From Symsagittifera roscoffensis (lineage: Eukaryota > Xenacoelomorpha > Acoela > Convolutidae), in the NCBI RefSeq assembly GCF_963678635.1, contig NC_087064.1, positions 16,857,802 through 16,921,801 on the forward strand: 64,000 nt of DNA, given 5' to 3'. Below, piece after piece: positions 10,204-21,582 of this stretch. Below the pieces are notes generated by a model. The model saw nothing but the letters and a program-made list of their open reading frames with translations. It was not told where the DNA came from and did no database searches. Every line of letters begins with the position of its first letter. Position 1 is the stretch's first letter. The position numbers and the translations under genes are program-made.

Positions 10204-10464
10204 TTACAAATAATTGAGCAACGGATTATCAAAATTGAAATCACATATCCACGGCTGTGCTTGACACATAATACTTTCCTTGAACCAATCAAATGTCAGT
10301 TCCGTGATCAAATTGTGACTTTCAAATGAGACGACATATGCTTTTCTCCTCAGTAGAAAACTGTGTCCTAATTTGTTTGTTCCGTACATTGAAAGTTTTT
10401 CAAATTCTCTTCCAAATACAATCGTTGTGATGACATTTTGGCAAATTCGATCTTCAAAACGGGC
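10204..10464 (-). CDS. Last exon (D) of an unrecognised protein family, minus strand
   Basis: Reading minus, an acceptor ...ATCGTTTTAG is followed by 86 codons and a stop at 10,206-10,204. The peptide aligns with the 3' part of the plus-strand exon at 34,370-34,916: ARFEDRICQNVITTIVFG against AYYLPDCAINIITKVGFG, then LTFDWFKESIMCQAQPWIC against LTFRWFKLNIMCQDQPWKC. The start is phase 0, matching the phase-0 end of exon C (IW before the junction in both paralogues). Conserved Cys and Trp suggest a disulfide-bonded fold, possibly secreted, but I recognise no named domain. The C-terminal tail after the last Cys differs between the paralogues. Confidence 0.72.
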   Translation of the reverse strand, partial: ARFEDRICQNVITTIVFGREFEKLSMYGTNKLGHSFLLRRKAYVVSFESHNLITELTFDWFKESIMCQAQPWICDFNFDNPLLNYL

Positions 10465-12924
10465 CTAAAACGATCAAATTGCTAAATAATTGTTTTAGAA
10501 ATTACAGAAAAAAAAGGTTTAAACAACTTTGAAGTAGTCATAAAATGAAAACGATAATGAACGTTTTAAATTCAGTATAAAAATAAAAAACATGACTATA
10601 AGATACGCTCACTGGTTTTTCATGCCAACGCTCAGTGTTGTTTTTTGGATAAAAATCGATTATAATCAATTTTTGCGGTCAAAAATGATGGTTGGCACCA
10701 TGTTCGATTATATTTAGACTTTGGGGCCACTCAATTGACTATATTCCTTTATAATCCAATATTTTTAGAGAATAAGTTCAAAATTTGAATATTTGCTTTC
10801 AAGAATTTCCAGGCTCCCTCTCATAAAAATGTTTTTTGATCCATTTGAATTGATGATAATGGTTTAAATTGATTTCTACTGTAAATGTTTTATAATCGAA
10901 TAATAATCCGTTATATTCTATAATTTAAAATTTTACGGAGACAGACCAAGAAAACTATTGTAATTGAGTATTATCCATGGAACCTCATTGCCGGAAACAA
11001 TTGAACAGATTGAGTGTTCTTATTCTCATAATAATTTTAAAACACATTCAGTGTAATGATAAGTAGTTTTTCTGGAGGTTTAAAAATATATATATATATC
11101 ATACTCGATTGATAACTATAACGAGTAGGGCTCTAGCGCGAGTAGAAGAAAAAAATATAAAAGATGAGAAAAAAATAACTTGAGTGGGATGAGGAGGCGG
11201 TGCTGGTTGGCATATATGTTTAGGAGCGGTGGTGAAATGTCCGCATCTAAATTTAGGCGTAAGTAATTGATTAAAACGAACTATTATCTCGATTTTTTGA
11301 AAAATATAAATAATTATAACAACCAAAATGAGGTGTATCTAGGATTTATGATCGATTATAAACGTGATATTCTCCATGAGAAGATAATCACTTATAATCG
11401 ATTATAAATGGTTATAGATCTTAAAAAAAATCCTTAATTCATTTATAATCGATTATCATCGATTTTAATTTTAATTTTTATCAAATTTTTGTCACATTAG
11501 AAGTATATTTTATTTATAGGTTATCTAATAGATTATTATTATTCAGTCATTATCAAAATCTGTAAAAAAAAAAGTCAGTTGTCTTGTCACACTTTGGTTC
11601 ATCTGAGCACAAAATATTTCCACAAAACAAACGTTTCATAGAGATCCTTTCAAAAAACTTGAAAGGTTCCCGCGGTAGATGAAAAATGAATCTTTTGAAA
11701 AATCATGAAACTAAATCATTGTGCTGATATGTTGGTGGTATAAAATGTGCATCATGAAAAACTCTAATGCTGAAGAAATGAAAAAATAAAAAGCTTATAA
11801 ATTTGTAATTATTTGAACACATTCAAAATAATTTTTCTTATTTTTCACATTAACCAGTGTCGGCGAAAAGAATAAAGTAAAAGCAATTAGAATCCAATTC
11901 GAAGATAAAATGGCAAAAAATATTTTTATAACCATTAAATTTGATTACATTGAATTTTTTTGTGAAAAACATCTGATTTAGAATTTACGATAAAAATAAA
12001 CAATTCTAATCGGTTGTAACTGTATCTTAAAAGAGAGGGGTTGAAAATTGATTAGAATTGATTAAAAATAATTAGTATTTAAAACAATTTGATTTCGAAA
12101 TTTCAAAGTATAATCAAGATTATAACCGATTATTAATTGATTAAAACCGATTTCTCATCAATGTTAGTAGGACTGGCTCTAAAACGAAGCTTTAACTCGA
12201 TTATTAAAGCAGGCGGTTACATCTCCGCCTCTCAATCGAGAGGTCGAATGTCCGAGGCCCACCATGATCTATGCTCGTTGCTGAGGGTGAGGGTGAGAAA
12301 AATAACCAAAAACACTTGCATGCAATTTATAACCAGGGGCACATCAGAGGTCCTAGGCGATGAGCTGAACAGCTCGTATGTTACTATTTTCCCATGAGCG
12401 CTATTCATTTTTCAATTTTTACCCTTTGGAGAATTTTGACTTAAGAGGAATCACTCCGCGTTGTATAATGCAAAAGAGACGCGCAAAACATGGGATCTCT
12501 TTCACTATTTCCCCCTTTTTGCAAAATGGGGTAGATATTCATTACTAGGTGCAAAAATCGTATTTTATTAACAATTGAGTTTGTTTATTATAGGGAGGGC
12601 AAATCATTGCTGGGTACCAACTGGGGAAACATTTTAAAAAAGCCTGCAATTCAATAATCTGTTAGCCTTTTAAGCAAACCTTCTAAGGAAATTGTCAAAA
12701 ATATTTTCAAAAAAATGTGCTATCTTTGTTTTTTTCTTCAAGATTCTTTGAAATTTCTTGAAGAATCTTTGATATCTTCCAAAATTCTTTTGCAAGAACT
12801 TGCCAAGACAACCAAGAATTTCTTTAAGATTTAACCAAAATTCTTCAAGATTTTTCAAAACTATCAAAGATTGATGGACTTGGGGCGACTGCTTTTAAAT
12901 GCGACTAATGACATTTTAGCTTAC
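10465..12924 (-). other. Likely intron between exons C and D; AT-rich with ATCGAT palindromes
   Basis: No coding exon is seen. The stretch 10,640-12,150 contains many copies of AATCGATTATAA-like palindromes (near 10,651, 11,350, 11,398, 11,447 and 12,120) and a (TA)n tract near 11,085-11,100. A weak tRNA-like B-box text occurs near 12,230. A G-rich patch lies at about 11,165-11,235. Confidence 0.45.
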
Positions 12925-13052
12925 CCATATTTCTACGAGATGCATCCCTCTTAAAGAGTAATTTCCGGCGGATTCCAAATATTCCATTGGAGACAGTCCA
13001 CTGTTGTATCCATGGTCAATGTATACTTGAGATTGGAATGAACAGCAACCCA
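12925..13052 (-). CDS. Exon C of the unrecognised family, minus strand
   Basis: A 128-nt exon with acceptor TTTTTAG and donor GTAAGC. Two bases complete a codon, then come 42 codons ending in phase 0. The peptide starts GCCSFQSQVYIDHGYNSG and contains SPMEYLESAG and LVEIW. The paralogous exon at 34 kb has GCCISQSYNYFVKGFTG, TPKEYLDK and LNLIW in the same order and spacing. The adjacent Cys pair and the EYL...IW signature seem to be family hallmarks. The preceding intron appears to be only 31 nt. Confidence 0.72.
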
Positions 13053-13083
13053 CTAAAAATTTTAAGTTAAAACCATTTGTTAC
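13053..13083 (-). other. Candidate 31-nt intron
   Basis: On the minus strand the segment starts GTAACA and ends TTTTTAG. Removing it joins exon B (ending phase 1) to exon C (starting with two completing bases) and restores the order seen in the paralogue: a Leu/Tyr-rich segment, then the GCC motif. Without splicing the region is also open in another frame, so the intron is inferred from homology and phase. Confidence 0.5.
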
Positions 13084-13144
13084 CGAGGAACAGACCAACA
13101 TACGAGCTGTACAGCCCATCAAGGCGAGCCACTGTTGTGACCCT
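13084..13144 (-). CDS. Exon B of the unrecognised family, minus strand (5' end uncertain)
   Basis: Read minus, acceptor TTCTTAAGCAG is followed by codons for VTTVARLDGLYSSYVGLFL, then the 31-nt intron. With this acceptor the first base completes the codon left by exon A (phase 2), giving an unbroken frame A-B-C-D. An alternative acceptor at 13,153 would add a few residues but does not match exon A's phase. The paralogue has LSTIVNLEHRSSLYYNYYW at the equivalent place and starts its exon in the same phase. Confidence 0.55.
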
Positions 13145-13425
13145 GCTTAAGAACTACATGCAATTTTTTTGGTGAATTTTCACATACAATTTTAAAAAAA
13201 ACGGTTTTCAGATACAGTTTCTAATGTTGAATCTTATGATGATTCTTAGGAAAATAATCGCAAGTTTTTATAAAGTAGCTCTCTAATTCGTGTCGTGCAC
13301 TTTTTTAAAATTCGTGTCGGGGGAGGTTTTTTTAAATGAAATATTGATAATTTTTTAGGCTGACCGAAACGGAGCTCAAACCGAAATACCAACACACTCC
13401 ATGCAATGGGCGAAATTCTTTTTAA

Positions 13426-13772
13426 GAGGCACTTAGCACAGTGGTAAGGCGTTCACTTTGAAATCGTCAGATCCTGTATTCGATCCCATGCCATGGCAAT
13501 GATAGTGTGTGAGGACAAGCTCTCACTTGACCTCCAGCTTCAGGTCTACCACAACCTGACCAAATTTGGCTGCAATAGTAGTACCACGTAAAAGTTCTAG
13601 ACGCAAAAAAACGGCCTTGAGTCGCAAAAAACAGCTTCGCTCAGCAAAATAACACTGTCTGGAATGTGGGGAGATAATACAAATGGACTATCCTCGACAG
13701 GACTGTTAAGGCCTACTGATAGCTCCTCTGCAATTCGCAGGAACTACAATTAAATTAAATTAAATTAAAAAG
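13426..13772 (+). mobile_element. tRNA-derived SINE
   Basis: The head carries Pol III promoter boxes: TTAGCACAGTGGTAAGG (A box, about 13,433) and GTATTCGATCCC (B box, about 13,490). A roughly 230-bp unique body and a short tandem tail of (AATTA)n at 13,748-13,770 follow. This is the usual SINE layout, with a tail matching a partner LINE. It lies in the intron between exons A and B, antisense to the gene. No clear target duplication was found. Confidence 0.75.
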
Positions 13773-14961
13773 TTATCAAAAGGTGCTGACTTCATATGCG
13801 TATATAGTTGCGGTATATATGGGCAAATATTTCACAATCAAAAATCAAGTGTTTCAACTCTAACCAGGGTTTGGTGAAGCTTGCAAAGAGAACCAGTTGA
13901 CCTTTCTATAAATAGACCAGACTATATATTCGAACTCTCTGATATCTGACTCTCTATTTGGTCTGCTTCCAGTTTTGTCGACAGTATAAGTTAGGAAACA
14001 GTAGTCGTCGCTGAAATACAATTTCTGTATAAAATTGAACGATTTAAAAAAAAAAGAAAAAAGGTTATACGAAAGTTTAAAACACCCAACGCCTCAGAGC
14101 AGACAATCTATCGAACTCATCTGCATCTTGTAAAAGAAATATAAAAAAAGAGATGAAAATTTCCATATGTTTTGAAAATAATTTATTATTCTGATTGAAA
14201 AGCATTTTTATTTGAGACTTCTTATCCCGGAATTTCTCAATTTATATCCAGTTTTTCAAAAATGCGACCAGACCCCACGACCACCGAAAATTTAGTCTAT
14301 ACAAGGACGCTTCGTCGCGTACAAAATATGCAAGTAACAAACTTTGGTAGCAAAAGCATGGAGTTTGGTACCGAACAGGCTGCGAATTTGCACCATTAGG
14401 TTTTTCAAAAACTATGCTCTCTAAATGTATATAAAAAGTTACTGTTTTAACTTACAGTTTTATTTGAAAAATAAACAATAATCTAAAATCGCGAATCTCT
14501 TCATGCATTTTATCTGTATTTAAGAAAACACTTCGTTTTTGTGTTTTTAGGCAACCAAAAATATTGAATGACTGAAAACAAACTAATTTTTTTGTAGAAG
14601 GAAGCCTTTTAGATGATTTTCAATTATGGAAAACTTTTCACAATAGTAATTTTATGGAGTTTGATTTATATAGAGGATGGAAAGTATGAAGTTATATAGT
14701 TTGTAAGAATTTTTTTATATCAAGAAATTGTATGATTAGACTTTAGGAAACCAAGTGATTTTATTTTCTCATAAATAGGAGGTAAAATAAATTTTTATAA
14801 TAGTGTTTTTTGTACAATTTGATGCTAATGCTATAACGGTATTAAAATCGATCAGTGAAAATATTAGCTGAGCGCGATGAGGTACCTCATAGAGGGAGGG
14901 TGGGGGGGGGGGGGGGAGTTGGTGACAGTTTTAGCTGAAAGGCAATAAGAGAAAGTCTTAC

Positions 14962-15055
14962 CTGTACAGTGCACATTGTTGTCCAAAGCTGTCTTTGGTA
15001 TCAGGGACAACAAAGGTGAAGAACTCTTTGGCGGGTGGATTTCGTGCCCAGCAAA
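14962..15055 (-). CDS. Exon A of the unrecognised family, minus strand
   Basis: A 94-nt exon with strong splice sites: acceptor AAAACTTTCAG and donor CAG|GTAAGA. Only one frame is sensible. It encodes 30 full codons beginning CWARNPPAKEFFTFVVPDTK and ending FGQQCALY, with split codons at both ends. The composition (Cys, Trp, aromatic) fits the extracellular-looking family continued in exons B-D. No equivalent was found upstream of the 34-kb paralogue. Earlier exons of this gene must lie above 15,055 and were not identified. Confidence 0.6.
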
Positions 15056-17883
15056 CTGAAAGTTTTTATTGTAAAATGACAATAGAAAAAGAAAAATCTT
15101 ATTAAAAAACGTTCAAAGTAATTTTGTCGGCAGTGAGTTTTAAAAGTAGCAATCGTCTCAAAAATTAGTGCGGCACTAATTGCTCAAATTGAAAGTACTT
15201 TTTATTATGAAAAATTTTCAACTGAGTTTTGACTGTAAATTTTTTTATCTTATTCTTAATTCTTGAACCAAAGTTTACCGAACGTAAATTTAAAAAAAAA
15301 AACATTTTGAAATCTGGGTCCAGCCGTGTTTATCATTTTGAGAGCTTAAATTTTTTTATGGTTTTTCCTAGCTGAGATTCGAATCAATTGATTGATGTCT
15401 TTACTACAAAAAGTTTCATTCTTGAGCTTTTATCATCTAATAACCTTTATTACTCACTGATTGGCGTGATTAAAAAAATGACAATCATTTCTGAGCCGAT
15501 TTTAATTACGTTACTGTGTGAACATCCGATCTTTTATTTTAAAAAATCAAAAATGAACTTGTTTTCGCTGAGTTGCGCAACAATAAATGTTAACGATAAT
15601 CATTTGGCTCAAATACAACAACAAGTCAAGGTTAAGCAAACCAACTAGTTCAAGGATGCAAATAACGTTTAACATCAAATTTGCTAAACGCTCGAAGCTC
15701 GTTTGATCGCCTAAAGAGTTCAACTTTTGCCATATGAAACAAACTTGTGGACCACATAAAATAGTAATACGACAACTCGTAACAAACTTGCAAAACCATG
15801 TAACTCCCATTAAAAATCAAATTGCATTATAATCACCGCCACATTCGCGCCAAAACATGCTAACTTACAAACAGAGGGTAAGGTTTTATACAAAAGTTAG
15901 CAACGGCTGTCAAGTAGCGCTCCCTCCGTCAAACTTAAGACAAATATCATCATGTTTAAATCGTTTGTCAAATCTTGTCTTTTTCCTCAATTTTTGTTAA
16001 AGACCAATTGTTTTGGGCTGATTTTTGCTGCGATTTGTCGCCATTCGACATCCCAGTTTGAGTTCCCGCACTCATGTCTAGTCCGTTCGCAGCATTTTTC
16101 GGCAGGTCCAGACTTTCGCGACTAAAGTTAAGCGTTTCCAGATTGTCACAACCGAAACTTAGCATTTTCAGACTTTCGCGACCACAATGATCCGTCGCAA
16201 CTTTCGAGACCAAAATGGAGAATGCGCAACCGAAACATGCCGACCCATACTTGTATTGGTATGTCCAGACTTTCGCTCCCAACATATGCCACTTCGGAAA
16301 AAACGCAGTGACGGCACGCGGTGGCGCGACCAGCACGGCCCAGCAGCCTCCGCGAATTGAAAATTTTGAAGTCAAAATCTTTTGAGCAAGTTTATTCATA
16401 TGAATTGTGCTAAAAAGTATTTCATAAACATTCTAATCACCAAGTTAGATTTACGCCGAAGGTTATTTTTCCGACTACTGAAAACTGGCAGAACTTTGTA
16501 AACGGGTCTGTTTTAGTTTTTTTGTTCTTTGTTTTCCACGCAAAATCAATTATCACAAATAATGATCGGACTGGGTCGAGTGATTTAGCATATTGAAGCC
16601 CTAAAGTTGTGATTCAAAAAGTTTCCCAGTGTCGAGGAAAACCGGTTTGAAGTTTTTGGATTTTTCGTCTGATTTCGAGCGAATAAAGCAAGCAAGCATT
16701 TCTTTTTTAATTGCTTAAAAGCTTACAATACCTTAAATTAGAAGTTGAAAAAAAAATTTTCTCGGTTAACGTTAGTTGACTTTGAGTAAATTAACGCCTT
16801 TTTGGAATCAAAATTTTCAAAAATTCAAAAAACTACAAACGGTGCGACCTAGAAGTCTGCCACACATTTGCAGACCTTAACACAGAGTAATTAAACAATA
16901 AGAACATTTTGTTTGTATGTCCCGGATAGAGGTGCTCACTTTATGGTTCCACCGAGTGTCGCGTTCAAAATTTGTATTATCTCAACCATCTTCACCAAGT
17001 TTGCGTTTTTTTCTAGATAATCTAGAAAAAAAATGGGTGCGGGCGTGATCAACTTGTTCAAGACTGTCATGGTCGAGTTTGGGCACTATTGGACTTTCTG
17101 GACATAAACAAAAGTGTGCTTGACTGTTTTTGATACCAGCTAGAAATATTTTAACAGACTCGACAGAGTTTGGGCGTTTTGCGAATTCTTTGACCAAAAG
17201 AATGTACTCATTTTTAATTGACCCTGATCTGTCTGCGCATATTCACTCATAAGGGTAGATTTCTTTTGTTTGAACAATCTCAGTAAACTTGGTTAACTCA
17301 AATAATTTTCCGACCCAGCAAATTAATTTTTTTTTCGTTGGTATACATAATATATCTTTGTAATGATTTTGTTATACAGTAATTTATTAATTTTAAAAAA
17401 TGTGTTCATGTATCATCATTCAACTTTGGCTTAGGTTGTATTGACTAAAACCTTAAAGTTGCTGACCTCTGATGTATGACTGCTGATTAGCTGTCTCAAT
17501 TTGTTTGATGTTTGAAAATCAAAACCGAGCACCTTTACCCATGATTGTTCAATGCTAAACAAAACCGTTACATCAAATCACGTTAGAGCATTTCGAAAAT
17601 CCTAAAAGTTATCAATTGCTTGTGTTTTTAGAATTTTTAATCTTTTCTACGTTCCTCTGTTTGTTTTAGCTATCGCGTTGAAATTGAAAATATTAAATTT
17701 AGTTTTTTGTGATTTTTTATGAACTTTTTGTGAGTTGATTTCTTTCATCGTTTTGCTACTTTCTTTTGCTCAGTTCTTCTTGGTCAAAATACAACAATTT
17801 TATAAAAAATATTGCCCCGGTTAACAAAGATTGATATCCCCAAAACAGGTTACATTTCAATTTCAAAAGAAAAGTTTTCACCC
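15056..17883. other. Stretch with no supportable gene
   Basis: Upstream exons of the minus-strand family gene could lie here, but none could be defined. A minus-strand ORF at 15,968-16,399 (143 codons) includes a local degenerate repeat of GTCGCGAAAGTCTGGA-type units and a leucine-spaced text LKMLSFGCDNLETLNF. It has no homologue I recognise and may be repeat-derived. The rest is AT-rich. Confidence 0.35.
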
Positions 17884-20414
17884 TAACTGATAACGTTCAA
17901 CAGGAAAACGAATCATTTTGAGGCCAAACAGTGCACTGGATAGGCGCACAATTTTGTGGATTCCATTGAAAACTCTTCAAAAATGATAAAATTTGTCGGA
18001 AAATCAAAAAATGAAAAAATAAAGAAGAACAAAGGGAGAGTCCTGGTTGTGGAATTTGCTTAAAGTTCACAAAAAGCATAGTCTCGCCTCGTTGTGATAA
18101 TACAAAAAAAAAAGAATTTTATCTTTTAAGCAGTCATCTATTAAGCAGAATTGATCTACACACAAAAGTTTTTGTGAGCTTGAGAAATTAGTAATTGAAG
18201 CTTTTGATTTTTTTCATTACAAAGTTGAAATAAAGAGCAACGAACTGCGTCAAATATTAAATCCAGGGGCAAAACAAGGGGCGTTTGTAATTTCATTTAA
18301 AAAAAAGGTCGAGTAATTTCTTCAATATTGGAACACAGGCCGTAACCATCGAAAGTTTTCCCATATATTCAATAGATTTATCATATTGAAAACAATTTAA
18401 AGGGAGCTGCGGAAATAATATTTAAAACTTCGCTAATGCTCTAAAACTTTTTAAAAATAGAGTTCGAGAAATTAGTAACTGAAGCTTTTGAAATCAACTT
18501 TTTTAATGAACAAAAAAGATGGAAACAAAAGAGCTAAGCTGTGTTAAATATTACATCCAGTTGCTAGGGGGCGGGGATTCTAATTTGTAACTATAAAAAA
18601 GGTCCAGAATTTTTTCATTATCGAAACTCTCCCATTCCCCGGGAAAACTTTCTGCACAATTCAATGGATAAATAAAAAAAATTATCAGAAACAATTCAGA
18701 GGGATTTGCAGAAAAAAAGGGTGAGAACTTCGCTTTAGTGAGTAAAAATGGTCTGAAGTTTTTCTTCGCCTTTCTCCCTAAGTTTTTTTTTGAATTGAAA
18801 CCCCGGTTTTGATCATCTCTGTAACTTTGTGTGTTTCAAAGAAAATCTGCTCGATTCTGCTTAACCCAGCAAGACCGCCTCCAAGCCCTATTTTTAAGGG
18901 TCTTGACACCAAAATTTGGTTCAGCCAATTTTGATAAGCTTTGACCGTACTCGATGTATGTTTTAACTGGTTTCGAACAAATATTGATACGTTTTGGCCG
19001 CCTTCTTGATATGCTTTGAGTTTGTGCTCGACCCAATACCCAAAATCAATTTTTCAGTGAGACTGAACATTGTGCTCAAAACATTCAGTGAACAAACACC
19101 ACGAACAGGAAGTTTGCGTTTCAATAACGGTAAATAAAATAAGGGTTTGAAAGTGAATTTTAAGAAAAACCGCTGGTTTTCGAAATATCAATTATTATCA
19201 AAAACTCCTCTTTATCCCTGTAGCAATAACGCTAAAGAAACAAGTCAAGACAATGTTCGCTTTCCTCCATTCTCTGATAAACCTTGCATCAAAGTGATAT
19301 GCCGATTCAGAAGTTGAACATGATATTCAAAAACATGAAACAGTCAGTTTTTTGTCACTTTATGATAATTGAAACGCAAATTGGAAATGGGGTTGATTTT
19401 TTTTTATCTCCACAGGCAATTTTTTGCCTATTTTGAGACTGAAACGCGTTATCAGAGGCTCCAGTTTTAAATTGATTCTAGCAAAAAAGTTGCTCCGAGG
19501 CTTAACTCAAACACAGGCCTCTTGATGCAAGGTTTATCAGAGAATGGAGGAAAGAGAACATTGTCTTGACTTGTTTCTTTAGCGGTTATTGCTACAGGGA
19601 TAAAAAGGAGTTTTTGATAATAATTGATATTTCGAAAACCAGCGGTTTTTCTTAAAATTCACTTTCAAACCTTTATTTTATTTTTTTTATTTACCGTTAT
19701 TGAAACGCAAACTTCCTGTTCGTGGTGTTTGTTCACTGAATGTTTTGAGCACAATGTTCGGTCTCACTGAAAAATTGATTTTGGGTATTGGGTCGAGCAC
19801 AAACTCAAAGCATATCAAGAAGGCGGCCAAAACGTATCAATATTTGTTCGAAACCAGTCAAAACATACATCGAGTACGGTCAAAGCTTATCAAAAATTGG
19901 CTGAACAAAATTTTGGTGTCAAGACCCTTAAAAATAGGGCTTGGAGGCGGTCTTTCTGGGTTAAGCAGAATCGAGCAGATTTTCTTTGAAACACACAAAG
20001 TTACAGAGATGATCAAAACCGGGGTTTCAATTCAAAAAAAAACTTAGGGAGAAAGGCGAAGAAAAACTTCAGACCAATTTTACTCACTAAAGCGAAGTTC
20101 TCACCTTTTTTTCTGCAAATCCCTCTGAATTGTTTCTGATAAATTTTTTTATTTATCCATTGAATTGTGCAGAAAGTTTTCCCGGGGAATGGGAGAGTTT
20201 CGATAATGAGGCGAGACTATGCTTTTTGTGAACTTTAAGCAAATTCCACAACCAGGACCCTCCCTTTGTTCTTCTTTATTTTTTCATTTTTTTATTTTCC
20301 GACAATTTTTATCATTTTTGAAGAGTTTTCAATGGAATCCACAAAATTGTGCGCCTATCCAGTGCACTGTTTGGCCTCAAAATGATTCGTTTTTCTGTTG
20401 AACGTTATCAGTTA
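17884..20414. repeat. Large inverted repeat with about 0.9-kb arms
   Basis: The right arm (19,522-20,414) is the reverse complement of the left arm (17,884-18,090 plus about 18,612-19,292) with high identity and a spacer of about 229 bp. Anchor matches are CCTTGCATCAA/TTGATGCAAGG at the inner ends and TAACTGATAACG/CGTTATCAGTTA at the outer ends. The left arm has about 520 bp extra between GTCTCGCCTC and ATTATCGAAAC; that insert is a diverged tandem duplication of neighbouring arm sequence (units near 18,180 and 18,466). The two mirror-image ORFs in the arms (17,897-18,079 and 20,219-20,401) are products of the repeat. No transposase is seen. A transcript across it could fold into long dsRNA. 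Confidence 0.8.
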
Positions 20415-20551
20415 ATGTTTAAATTTGAGTTTTAGATTTTGAATGACCTCCTAAATTATATATCCAACACTGGTTTGATTGACCAAAAATTTTTAAACAT
20501 GGGAAATCAAAGTTCAGCTGACGATTCGGTACATACGATTGGGAGTGCAGC

Positions 20552-20752
20552 CAGTATTTAGACAGCCGCGTATTCATACTCGTCAGTATTTAGACAAATA
20601 CTGTTTGAACCAATCAGAATCGAGAAAAGACAAAAATAATCCAAAATAAATAATAATTATTTATTAATTTCTTCTTTGTCTCGATTCTGATTGGTTGAAA
20701 CAGTATTTGTCTAAATACTGACCAGTCTGAATACGCGGTTGTCTAAATACTG
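20552..20752. mobile_element. Foldback MITE, 201 bp
   Basis: Starts CAGTATTTAGACAGCCGCGT and ends with the inverted form ...GTCTAAATACTG. The arms are about 85-90 bp with few mismatches around a short AT-rich centre, and each arm contains the CAGTATTTAGACA motif twice. Related CATACGATTG text flanks both sides, so the element or its target may be slightly longer. It is a non-autonomous DNA transposon of unknown superfamily. Confidence 0.7.
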
Positions 20753-21330
20753 ACATGTAACCATACGATTGCACCTCCGAATCCCCACACAGTTGACGAA
20801 TACATGCGATTCAAATTCATAGCTGAGTTTTTATGGCAAGTAATTTTAACAATTTCAACTCATTCTCATTTCAGAAGATCAAAATGGCTGAACTATGAAC
20901 CAATCAGCCACTTTCATTTGAAAAATCAGACAATATTTTTGTGTTGCGCTGTCGTTATGTCATCATGATCTTGATTTTTAAAGTAACGCATTTAAAAAAT
21001 TGATCAATGCTATTGACCATGAAAAGTAAAAACGACAATTTCATCCAGATAAGACACCATTAAGTGTTTTTACTTGATATCGAGCCTAAAAACGGCAGAG
21101 AAAACAATCTCAAAAAAAATAAATAAAGATTGAGAAGGAAAAATTAAAATTGACAATTAACTTTAGTGTCTTAACTTTAGGTTTTAGTTGACATATTTGT
21201 TTATTATTAATGGTTGCGTAGCAGCAAGTTTTCACATTTGGTCGATAAGTTTCTCCGTTAGTTTTTTTAGCTAAAAATGGTTTCTAAAAACCTTATTGTG
21301 AATAATATGTGACTTTTTAAAAAATTTTAG

Positions 21331-21582
21331 GGACCATTTTCCTTACTGACGATCGTTCTTAATTCTTACTTCATCGCCACTGTTTATGCAGTCGAGAAGC
21401 TTCATTCTTGGGACTACTTCCTCATCACGATGCAATCCATCTTCGACCTAATATTTTCCGGTTTATTTGTTTTAGCTCGCTATCTGATTGAAATATGGCA
21501 AACAGCTGTGGCTTTTAGATTCTCGGGAGGTTTCAATCGTCCGAACAAGCATGAGTTAGATTCAAAAGCTCAAATTTTTTAG
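21331..21582 (+). CDS. Possible exon of a multi-pass membrane protein (GPCR-like)
   Basis: After an acceptor AAAATTTTAG at 21,330 there is an open frame of 83 codons with no ATG needed. It holds two hydrophobic helices: LLTIVLNSYFIATVYAV and YFLITMQSIFDLIFSGLFVLA, then a basic/polar stretch. The spacing, the Asn in the first helix and the Asp in the second resemble TM1-TM2 of class A GPCRs, but the match is weak. It may end at a donor GAG|GTTTCA (21,530) or run to TAG 21,580-21,582. No other exons can be tied to it with confidence. Confidence 0.38.
   Translation, partial: GPFSLLTIVLNSYFIATVYAVEKLHSWDYFLITMQSIFDLIFSGLFVLARYLIEIWQTAVAFRFSGGFNRPNKHELDSKAQIF

Noticed and set aside
12200-12280. 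tRNA-like text with a CTCTC...GAGAG stem and a B-box-like stretch
   Set aside because: No A box, acceptor stem or terminator could be matched; too weak to list.
17897-20401. Two mirror-image 60-codon ORFs with nearly the same peptide
   Set aside because: They are the same DNA in the two arms of the inverted repeat; no splice or domain support.
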